From NCBI GenBank assembly GCA_002479765.1, contig DLOZ01000024.1, positions 27,439 through 91,438 of the forward strand: a stretch of 64,000 bases of DNA, given 5' to 3'. How positions within the stretch are numbered: position 1 is the stretch's first letter; each line of letters begins with the position of its first letter. The notes beneath the pieces are model-generated. The model was not told the origin of the DNA. It saw only the letters and a list, made by a program, of their open reading frames with translations, and searched no databases. Shown here in pieces: positions 57,580 to 64,000 of the stretch. This DNA comes from Sphingomonadales bacterium UBA7471 (GTDB taxonomy: Bacteria > Pseudomonadota > Alphaproteobacteria > Sphingomonadales > Sphingomonadaceae). The position numbers were made by a program, and so were the translations under genes.

Positions 57580-58974
57580 CTAGGCACCAAGCCGCGCCAA
57601 AACATCCGCCGCAAACGCGCTCAACGTATCATCGCGCGCGCCCATGATGACGATACGGTCGCCGGGTTGCGCAAGATCGACCATGCGGTTGCCGCAATCT
57701 TCGCGCGCCGGGAAATATTCGGCATTTTGGCCGGCTGCAGTGACAGCGTCGGTGATGCTTTGGCTGCCGATGCTTTTGTCGACAGTGCCGCCAAAATAGA
57801 CAGGATCGCACAGGATGAGGTGATCGTCCTTGCCAAGCATGCCTGCAAAAACGCCCGCCAATTCAGCGCCCATAACGCGGATCGGGCCGTAGCCATGCGG
57901 CTGGAAAAAGGCGATGATCCGGCCCGGGAAGGCTTTGAGTGTCGCAAGCGTTGCGGCGATCTTGTCGGGGTTGTGGCCGAAATCATCGATGACAGTAATG
58001 TCGTTTGCGGTGCCGACAATGTCGAAGCGGCGGGCGAGGCCGTTGAAACGCTCTATCGCGCGAACAGCCTGCGCCACGGTTACGCCGAGCGCGGTCGCGG
58101 CGGCGATGGCGGCAAGGGCGTTGGCGATATTGTGGCGACCGGGGACGATGAGCGCGACGTCATGGGTATCGCCCATTGCGTGGAGCGTGAAACGGCTGCC
58201 CAGCGGCAAGTCCACAATATCGGTCGCGCGGAAATCAGCCTGCGCTGAAAAGCCGAAACTGATGGCCCCGGCCAGCGCCAAGGGTTCCATGAGCGCCACA
58301 GTCTCCGCATCATCGGCGTTCCACACGCATGTCTTTGCTTTTTTGGCAAAGTCACCGAACAGCTGCCGCAATTCTTCAAGGCTTTTATGGTCGAGGCTGA
58401 CATTGTTGAGCACCGCGACTTCGGGAGCGAACAAGGCGATAGAGCCATCGCTTTCGTCGACCTCCGAAACAAAAACGTCCCCCTGCCCCACGCGCGCGCT
58501 GGCAAAAGGCGCGTCATCGGCGACGAAATTTTTCATTACCGCGCCGTTCATGATGGTTGGGTCCAGCCCTGCATCGATCAATATCCAGCCGATCATGCCC
58601 GTGACGGTCGACTTTCCGCTGGTCCCGCCAACGGCAACGCTGCGCGGCGCATTATTGAACAAATCCGCGAGCAGCTCTGCCCGCGTCATGCGGGCGCAGC
58701 CCAAGGCATTCGCTTTGGCAACATCAGGCACGCTGTCTTCGATTGCCGCCGAAGCGATCAGGATTTGGTCGCCGCTGATAAGGCCACTGCCGTCTTGGGC
58801 AAACAGGTTGATGCCAAGGCTTTGCAACCATTCAAACTTGGCGCCCAAGCGGCCCTGATCCAGCGCGCGGTCCGACCCGGCGACGGTTGCGCCTGCATCG
58901 CGAACGATATTCGCCAAGGGCAACATGCCCGAACCGCCAATGCCACAGAAGAAATAGGATTTGTTTTTGTGCAT
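57580..58974 (-). CDS. Mur ligase family protein (MurC/Mpl-like, probable murein-peptide ligase)
   Basis: A 464-residue Mur ligase. The N-terminal UDP-binding Rossmann fold (YFFCGIGGSGMLPLANIVRDAG) resembles MurC/Mpl; the ATP P-loop reads GGTSGKSTVTG (residues 117-123), whereas most MurC and Mpl have GTHGKTT. Other motifs are EVDESDGSIALF, NNVSLDHKS, VPGRHNIANALAAIAAA and VIDDFGHNPDKIAATLATL. Divergent from an LD-carboxypeptidase gene 188 bases away, which argues for a role in peptidoglycan recycling (like Mpl) rather than the essential MurC of the dcw cluster. Confidence 0.82.
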   Translation of the reverse strand: MHKNKSYFFCGIGGSGMLPLANIVRDAGATVAGSDRALDQGRLGAKFEWLQSLGINLFAQDGSGLISGDQILIASAAIEDSVPDVAKANALGCARMTRAELLADLFNNAPRSVAVGGTSGKSTVTGMIGWILIDAGLDPTIMNGAVMKNFVADDAPFASARVGQGDVFVSEVDESDGSIALFAPEVAVLNNVSLDHKSLEELRQLFGDFAKKAKTCVWNADDAETVALMEPLALAGAISFGFSAQADFRATDIVDLPLGSRFTLHAMGDTHDVALIVPGRHNIANALAAIAAATALGVTVAQAVRAIERFNGLARRFDIVGTANDITVIDDFGHNPDKIAATLATLKAFPGRIIAFFQPHGYGPIRVMGAELAGVFAGMLGKDDHLILCDPVYFGGTVDKSIGSQSITDAVTAAGQNAEYFPAREDCGNRMVDLAQPGDRIVIMGARDDTLSAFAADVLARLGA

Positions 58975-59162
58975 AAGCGTCGGTTATTGGGTAGGAAGGG
59001 ATTTGGCAATGGCAAGCGAAGGTAACCGCAGTCCTGCGCAGCAGTCGCATCGCGGCTGCGCCGGTCAAAGGACGGTTTTCAGCGGAAAAACACCCTTCGA
59101 CTTTTCGCCAGCGCTTGCGCGCTGACGGCTCAGGGCTACGGTGTGGGGATGGAAGGATTTTC

Positions 59163-59999
59163 ATGAAAATCGGGATATGCGCACCGTCGACGCCCTTTAC
59201 GCGTGAAGACGCCGCACGTGTTTCGGCGCTTGCCGCAACATCACATCCGAGCGCGGAGCTTTACTTTCATGATCAATGCTTTGCCGAGGCGGGGCATTTC
59301 GCGGGTTCGGATGACGAAAGGCGCGACGCTTTTGTGGAGCTTGCCAATGACCCCAGCTTTGATGCGGTCTGGTTTGTCCGTGGCGGATATGGCGCATGCC
59401 GGATCGCCGAAGACGCCGTCGCGGCTCTAAAACCCGCCGCGGCTGACAAAATTTACATGGGCTATAGCGATGCCGGCAATTTGCTCGGCGCTTTATATCG
59501 CGCGCGCATTGGCCGCGTCTGCCATGGCCCCATGCCTGCGGACATACGCCGCGCAGGCGGCGAGGCAGCAGTAACCCGCGCGCTTGACTGGATCGTGCAC
59601 CAATCGCCGCACGCGCTTGAGCCGCATGTGCAGGCCAGGGAAAAACATGCTGCGTTCAACCTGATGACGCTGGCCATGATGGCCGGAACGCCCTTGATGC
59701 CCGACCTGAATGGTCATGTGTTGATGGTCGAGGAAGTCAGCGAATATCTCTATGGATTTGACCGGGCCCTTTTCAATGTCAGCACCCATTTGCAATCGAC
59801 GGGCATCGCCGGATTGCGGCTTGGCCGGGTCAGCGATGTGCCCGAAAATGACCGGCCATTTGGCGAAGGCGCAGAAGATATTGCAAAGCGCTGGTGCGCG
59901 AAGACGGGCATCGCCTATCTTGGCCGCGCGGACATCGGCCATGACGCCGATAACCGCATCGTGCCGTTCGGGCTTGCAACATCCAGCGCCGCACCATAG
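59163..59999 (+). CDS. LD-carboxypeptidase (peptidase S66)
   Basis: A 278-residue muropeptide LD-carboxypeptidase that removes the terminal D-Ala from tetrapeptides in the cytoplasm, yielding the tripeptide that Mpl-type ligases reuse. The nucleophile Ser102 is in MGYSDAG, the Glu in MVEEVSEYLYG and the His in GHDADNRIVPFG. FVRGGYGACRIAED is the family block. The ATG at 59163 starts the family text (MKIGICAPSTPF); the frame to 59115 is an extension. Divergent from the Mur ligase gene. Confidence 0.9.
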   Translation: MKIGICAPSTPFTREDAARVSALAATSHPSAELYFHDQCFAEAGHFAGSDDERRDAFVELANDPSFDAVWFVRGGYGACRIAEDAVAALKPAAADKIYMGYSDAGNLLGALYRARIGRVCHGPMPADIRRAGGEAAVTRALDWIVHQSPHALEPHVQAREKHAAFNLMTLAMMAGTPLMPDLNGHVLMVEEVSEYLYGFDRALFNVSTHLQSTGIAGLRLGRVSDVPENDRPFGEGAEDIAKRWCAKTGIAYLGRADIGHDADNRIVPFGLATSSAAP

Positions 60000-60035
60000 G
60001 CGATTTGGCACAAACACGGACTAACGGGAGCGAAT

Positions 60036-60974
60036 ATGCGCGCATTTATATTTCCAGGACAAGGCAGCCAGGCGGTTGGCATGGGCAAAGCGCTCGCCGA
60101 CGCCAGCCCCACCGCCCGCGCGGTGTTTCAGGAAGTCGACGAAGCGCTTGGCCAACATCTGTTCCGGTTGATGTGTGATGGCCCCGAAAGCGAGCTTACG
60201 CTGACCGAGAACGCCCAGCCCGCGATTATGGCAATTGCCATTGCGACGTTGCGCGTGCTCGAAACCGAAGGCGGCGTCCGCCTTTCGGAGAAATGCAATT
60301 TCGTCGCGGGCCATTCCTTGGGCGAATATAGCGCGCTGTGTGCCGCTGGCGCATTGCCATTGTCCGTGACGGCAGCATTGTTGAAGCTTCGTGGTCGCGC
60401 CATGCAGGCGGCTGTCCCCGTTGGCATTGGCGCGATGGCTGCGTTGCTTGGCGCAGACATCGAAAAAGCCGAAGCACTGGCTGCGGCTGCGGCTGAGGGC
60501 GAAACCTGCACCGTCGCAAATGACAATGACCCGTCGCAGGTGGTGATTTCCGGGCATAAGGGCGCGATTGACCGCGCCATTGAGCTTACCAAGGACCATG
60601 GGATCAAGCGCGGTATATTATTGCCGGTGTCGGCACCCTTTCACTGCCCATTGATGCAACCAGCCGCCGATGAAATGCAAAGCGCGCTTGGCACGACCAC
60701 CATTCATGCGCCGCTGGTCCCGCTTTTTGCGAACGTAACGGCAGCGCCGGTGTCCGAAGCCGACATCATCGCCGCACAATTGGTGCAGCAGGTAACTGGC
60801 CGCGTGCGCTGGCGTGAGTCCGCAATCGCGATGGCAGAGACCGGCGTTACCCATTTCGTGGAGTTTGGCGGCAAAATACTATCACCCATGGTGAAGCGCA
60901 GCACGCATGAAGACATCACCACCACGAGCGTCATCAGCATGGATGACATCGAAGCTTTGTTGAAAGCGATATAA
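60036..60974 (+). CDS. fabD: Malonyl-CoA:ACP transacylase
   Basis: FabD loads malonyl groups on ACP for fatty-acid synthesis. The 312-residue protein has FIFPGQGSQAVGMG, the active-site Ser94 in AGHSLGEYSAL, and the second His in PFHCPLMQPA. It starts the fab cluster. The TAA stop overlaps the ATG of the next gene (TAATG), an enoyl-CoA hydratase that is not part of the usual cluster. Confidence 0.97.
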   Translation: MRAFIFPGQGSQAVGMGKALADASPTARAVFQEVDEALGQHLFRLMCDGPESELTLTENAQPAIMAIAIATLRVLETEGGVRLSEKCNFVAGHSLGEYSALCAAGALPLSVTAALLKLRGRAMQAAVPVGIGAMAALLGADIEKAEALAAAAAEGETCTVANDNDPSQVVISGHKGAIDRAIELTKDHGIKRGILLPVSAPFHCPLMQPAADEMQSALGTTTIHAPLVPLFANVTAAPVSEADIIAAQLVQQVTGRVRWRESAIAMAETGVTHFVEFGGKILSPMVKRSTHEDITTTSVISMDDIEALLKAI

Positions 60975-61777
60975 TGACGGACCAAATTCTCCAGTCGCGC
61001 GATGGCGGCATATTGACCATCACGATGAACATGCCGGAAAAGCGCAATCCGATATCGGACGTCAGCGTCGTTGAACAAATTTGCGACGCCTTTATGACTG
61101 CCGACCAAGATATGTCGGTGCGCTGCGTCATCCTAACGGGGGCCGGAACGGTATTCTCATCCGGCGGCGACCTGAAACAGATGCGCCCCGACAGCGGCGG
61201 CCTGCGCGCCGGATTGCCCGCTGAAACGCGGCGGAATTATAAATATGGTATTCAGCGGCTCCCGCTGATGTTTCAGGCGCTTGAGGTTCCCGTTGTTGCG
61301 GCCATCAACGGCCCCGCCATTGGCGCAGGGCTTGACCTGACCACCATGTGCGACATTCGCATTGCCGCTGCGTCAGCCAAATTCGCGGAGAGCTTTGTGC
61401 GCCTTGGCATTACGCCGGGTGATGGCGGTGCATGGCTTTTGCCGCGCATCGTCGGTTTTTCCAAAGCGACCGAGCTTGCGTTGACAGGCGAAACCATTGA
61501 CGCGGCAGAGGCGCTGCGCATTGGCCTTGTGTCCGAAGTCGTGGACGACGCCGATCTGATGACTGCCGCCCGCAAGGTGGCGGACAAAATCGCCGCCAAC
61601 CCGCCACATGCCGTCCGCATGACCAAGCGGCTGTTGCGCGAAGGGCAAACGGCGGACCTGAAAAATATCCTCGAAATGTCCGCCGCGATGCAAAGCCTTG
61701 CGCATGCCACGGCGGACAATGATGAAGCCATCACCGCGTTTCTCGAAAAACGCGCACCCGAGTTTAAGGGAGAATAA
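60974..61777 (+). CDS. Enoyl-CoA hydratase/isomerase family protein
   Basis: A 267-residue crotonase-fold protein. It has the oxyanion-hole regions ILTGAGTVFSSGGDLKQM and VVAAINGPAIGAGLDLTTMCDIRIAAASAKFAESFVRLGITPGDGG, with the Glu of AKFAESF at the first catalytic position and Asp instead of the second catalytic Glu (TPGDGG). It may be an isomerase or hydratase acting on acyl-CoA. It is translationally coupled to fabD and one base upstream of fabG, so it may be linked to fatty-acid or unsaturated fatty-acid synthesis. Related genes are usually annotated as beta-oxidation enzymes. Confidence 0.88.
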   Translation: MTDQILQSRDGGILTITMNMPEKRNPISDVSVVEQICDAFMTADQDMSVRCVILTGAGTVFSSGGDLKQMRPDSGGLRAGLPAETRRNYKYGIQRLPLMFQALEVPVVAAINGPAIGAGLDLTTMCDIRIAAASAKFAESFVRLGITPGDGGAWLLPRIVGFSKATELALTGETIDAAEALRIGLVSEVVDDADLMTAARKVADKIAANPPHAVRMTKRLLREGQTADLKNILEMSAAMQSLAHATADNDEAITAFLEKRAPEFKGE

Positions 61778-61778
61778 T

Positions 61779-62516
61779 ATGTTTGATCTTACTGGCATGA
61801 CGGCACTAGTCACCGGAGCATCGGGCGGCATTGGCAGCGCAATCTGCCACGCGCTCGCGGCGCAAGGCGCGCAGCTGGCTGTTTCAGGCTCTAACGTTGA
61901 AAAGCTGGAGGTGTTTCGCGCATCACTGGGCGGCGATCATGTTGCGGTGCCATGCAACCTTGGCGACAAGGATAGCGTTGAAGCGCTTGTCCCCGCTGCG
62001 GTCGAAAAATTGGGCAAAATCGACATATTGGTCAATAATGCAGGCGTGACACGCGACAATTTGACCATGCGCATGAAGGATGAGGAATGGGATGACGTCA
62101 TCCGCATCAACCTCGAAGCGACATTCCGCCTCATGCGCGCTGCGACCAAACCGATGATGAAAGCGCGCTTTGGCCGTATCATCACGATAACCAGCGTTGT
62201 GGGCACGACGGGCAACCCCGGACAGGCCAATTATGCCGCATCAAAAGGCGGCCTCACCGCCATGACAAAGGCAATTGCGCAGGAACTGGCAAGCCGCAAT
62301 GTCACCGCAAACTGCGTCGCACCGGGCTTCATTGCGACCGCGATGACCGAAACCTTGCCCGATGCGCAAAAGGAAGCGCTGAATGCGCGCATTCCAATGG
62401 GACGCATGGGCGAAGGCGCGGATATTGGCGCTGCAGTGGCCTATCTCGCGTCGAAAGAGGCTGGCTATGTCACTGGCCAGACAATCCATGTAAATGGCGG
62501 CATGGCGATGCTTTGA
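61779..62516 (+). CDS. fabG: 3-oxoacyl-[ACP] reductase
   Basis: A 245-residue FabG that reduces 3-ketoacyl-ACP with NADPH. It shows ALVTGASGGIGSAICHAL, the catalytic Ser139, Tyr152 and Lys156 (ITSVVGTTGNPGQANYAASKGGL), NNAGVTRDNLTMRMKDEEW, and the closing ITGQTIHVNGGMAML-like text (here VTGQTIHVNGGMAML). The ATG at 61779 follows AAGGGAG. It overlaps none of the previous gene and precedes acpP by 93 bases. Confidence 0.96.
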   Translation: MFDLTGMTALVTGASGGIGSAICHALAAQGAQLAVSGSNVEKLEVFRASLGGDHVAVPCNLGDKDSVEALVPAAVEKLGKIDILVNNAGVTRDNLTMRMKDEEWDDVIRINLEATFRLMRAATKPMMKARFGRIITITSVVGTTGNPGQANYAASKGGLTAMTKAIAQELASRNVTANCVAPGFIATAMTETLPDAQKEALNARIPMGRMGEGADIGAAVAYLASKEAGYVTGQTIHVNGGMAML

Positions 62517-62609
62517 AGCATAACAGTCGCTTGCCACTTGCCAGCAGGCAATCTGGACATTAGGGCGATTACTGAAATTCATCCTCCCAACAATATAAGG
62601 GGCACAAAA

Positions 62610-62843
62610 ATGAGCGATACCGCAGAACGGGTCAAAAAAATTGTAGTTGAGCATCTCGGCGTTGAAGCTGACAAGGTCACAGAAGCTGCAAGCTTCATCG
62701 ACGATCTTGGCGCAGACAGCCTCGACATCGTCGAACTCGTCATGGCGTTCGAAGAAGAATTCAACGTTGAAATCCCTGACGATGCGGCTGAAAAGATCGC
62801 AACCGTTAAGGACGCAATCGACTTCATCAACAGCAACGGCTGA
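62610..62843 (+). CDS. acpP: Acyl carrier protein
   Basis: A 77-residue ACP with the phosphopantetheine-carrying Ser37 in ADSLDIVELVMAFEEEF. The acidic sequence is typical. The ATG at 62610 is preceded by AAGGGGC; the open frame back to 62538 is an artefact. A perfect 14-bp hairpin follows before fabF, so the two genes may be expressed at different levels. Confidence 0.98.
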   Translation: MSDTAERVKKIVVEHLGVEADKVTEAASFIDDLGADSLDIVELVMAFEEEFNVEIPDDAAEKIATVKDAIDFINSNG

Positions 62844-62884
62844 ACCGTCTCGCGCGCTGTGTCGCGCGGGCAGTTATAAATTCC

Positions 62885-62931
62885 AACGGCTTTCCGACCG
62901 GCGCCAACAGCGCTACCGTCGGAAAGCCGTT
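62885..62931 (+). terminator. Hairpin between acpP and fabF
   Basis: A perfect 14-bp stem, AACGGCTTTCCGAC with GTCGGAAAGCCGTT, with a 19-base loop containing a small GCGC/GCGC inner pairing. The T-run after it is poor (TTTGCATTTT), so it is more likely a partial terminator or a processing/stability element that lets acpP be expressed more than fabF. Confidence 0.65.
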
Positions 62932-62992
62932 TGCATTTTGGCACTTGTTCGCGGTATTGGGCTGCGAAGATTAGCATTTTGGAGATAACGCA

Positions 62993-64000
62993 ATGCGTCG
63001 TGTCGTGGTCACTGGACTGGGTCTGGTCACACCTTTGGGGGCTGATGTCGAAACGACATGGTCCAACCTGATTGCTGGCAAATCCGGCGCAGGCATGATT
63101 ACGCGTTTTGACGCCCGCGACCATAAATGTCATATTGCCTGCGAGGTGAAGCCAAAGGACCACGCATGGGGCTTTGACCCGGACACGCGCGTTGACCACA
63201 AGGTTCAGCGGCAGGTTGATCCCTTTATCATTTACGGCATCGATGCCGCAGGTCAGGCATTGGAAGATGCCGGCCTCACCGAATTGACCGAAGAACAAAA
63301 GCTACGCGCTGGCTGCTCCATCGGATCCGGCATTGGCGGTCTGCCCGGCATTGAAAGCGAAGCATTGTTGCTCGCGGAAAAAGGCCCCGGCCGCGTTAGC
63401 CCGCATTTCGTGCATGGTCGGCTCATCAACCTGATCTCTGGTCAGGTCAGCATTAAATATGGCCTGAAAGGCCCCAATCACGCCGTGGTGACCGCCTGTT
63501 CCACGGGCGCGCACTCCATTGGCGATGCCGCGCGCATGATCCGTGATGATGATGCGGACATTATGCTGGCTGGCGGCGCAGAGGGCACGATTAATCCACT
63601 GGGCATTGCGGGCTTTGCGCAAGCGCGTGCATTGAACATGAGCTTTAACGACCGTCCCGAAGCCGCAAGCCGCCCTTATGACAAGGACCGCGACGGTTTT
63701 GTTATGGGTGAAGGCGCGGGCGTTATCGTTCTGGAAGAATATGAGCACGCAAAGGCGCGCGGCGCTAAAATCTACGCCGAAGTCGTGGGCTATGGCCTTT
63801 CGGGTGATGCCTATCACGTCACCGCGCCACATCCCGATGGTGACGGTGCCTATCGTTCGATGCAAATGGCGTTGAAAAAGGCGGGCATGACGCCAAGCGA
63901 TATTGATTATATCAACGCCCATGGCACATCGACGATGGCCGACACCATCGAACTGGGTGCTGTGAAGCGTCTATTTGGTGATGCGATTGCGAACGTCTCC
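62993..64000 (+). CDS. fabF: 3-oxoacyl-[ACP] synthase II (3' end outside the window)
   Basis: A KASII condensing enzyme, seen for its first 336 residues. The nucleophile Cys169 is in VVTACSTGAHSIGDA and the first active-site His310 in INAHGTSTMADT; the second His (near residue 346) is beyond the window. MRRVVVTGLGLVTPLG is the normal N-terminus. GGAG precedes the ATG. It follows acpP after a hairpin, the standard fab order. Confidence 0.97.
   Translation, partial: MRRVVVTGLGLVTPLGADVETTWSNLIAGKSGAGMITRFDARDHKCHIACEVKPKDHAWGFDPDTRVDHKVQRQVDPFIIYGIDAAGQALEDAGLTELTEEQKLRAGCSIGSGIGGLPGIESEALLLAEKGPGRVSPHFVHGRLINLISGQVSIKYGLKGPNHAVVTACSTGAHSIGDAARMIRDDDADIMLAGGAEGTINPLGIAGFAQARALNMSFNDRPEAASRPYDKDRDGFVMGEGAGVIVLEEYEHAKARGAKIYAEVVGYGLSGDAYHVTAPHPDGDGAYRSMQMALKKAGMTPSDIDYINAHGTSTMADTIELGAVKRLFGDAIANVS

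Noticed and set aside
57914..58858. 314-residue forward frame antisense to the Mur ligase gene
   Set aside because: Low-complexity Ser/Ala/Lys composition typical of a shadow.
1..64000. CRISPR array, prophage or complete insertion sequence
   Set aside because: No regularly spaced repeats, integrase, capsid or transposase frames were seen; the only mobile-looking unit is the small element at 48676-49138.

Overview
The window is a chromosomal segment of an alphaproteobacterium, most likely of the order Sphingomonadales (Sphingorhabdus/Sphingopyxis/Erythrobacter-like). This rests on gene content: a large sphingomonad-type TonB-dependent receptor, a LOV-HTH photoreceptor almost collinear with EL222 of Erythrobacter litoralis, class I PHA synthase with phasin, an Ala-rich extension on L9, and REP-like repeats whose spurious translation reads LKQVQ. 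GC content looks to be in the high 50s percent, by eye and not computed. The segment is dense housekeeping DNA with short intergenic gaps. No prophage, CRISPR array, integrase or intact insertion sequence was seen.

Layout. 1-3413: ppk-ppx polyphosphate pair (ppk cut by the window start). 3429-7676: Tas-like aldo/keto reductase and ubiA, divergent from rsmE and gshA. 7829-10171: TonB-dependent receptor. 10276-23372: a broken-up version of the usual trnW-secE-nusG-rplKAJL cluster, with foreign blocks between its parts (DUF808 pair, tesB, and a 6.3-kb reverse-strand block of transporter, Rieske oxygenase, DMT permease, nitrilase, GNAT and SnoaL genes); apt follows rplL where rpoB would be expected. 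23392-27758: reverse-strand methyltransferase, thioesterase, AlaC-type aminotransferase and DEAD-box helicase. 27857-32725: phaC, two acyl-CoA dehydrogenases and a phasin. 32931-38693: clpS, amidohydrolase, SDR plus DsbA-like isomerase, murA, LOV-HTH regulator, small RHH protein. 38707-43783: phaB, and the reverse-strand mrp / molybdenum hydroxylase / hemH operon. 43855-48668: hflK-hflC-degP and an M20 hydrolase. 48676-49138: a small decayed element with terminal inverted repeats. 49140-52825: ABC ATPase-nadB-dipeptidase operon. 52960-55137: two DUF4402 secreted proteins, a CHCC zinc-finger protein and an FNR-type regulator. 55212-57417: tRNA-Met, 2'-5' RNA ligase-like protein, rpsF-rpsR-rplI. 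57580-59999: divergent Mur ligase and LD-carboxypeptidase, a probable murein-recycling pair. 60036-64000: fabD, an enoyl-CoA hydratase, fabG, acpP and the start of fabF.

Recurring themes are carbon storage (phaC, phasin, phaB, acyl-CoA dehydrogenases, polyphosphate), envelope synthesis and quality control (murA, Mur ligase, LD-carboxypeptidase, HflKC, DegP) and translation. The most interesting non-coding signals are: an 18-bp operator-like repeat bracketing the phasin promoter; an L1-binding-site mimic ahead of rplK; a perfect 18-bp palindrome ahead of an acyl-CoA dehydrogenase; and the small element near 48.7-49.1 kb, whose GxxExxY gene has lost the tyrosine of its name motif to a stop codon. 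I found no clear candidate for a wholly new multi-gene system. The best leads are the molybdenum hydroxylase operon without its iron-sulfur partner and the atypical Mur ligase.
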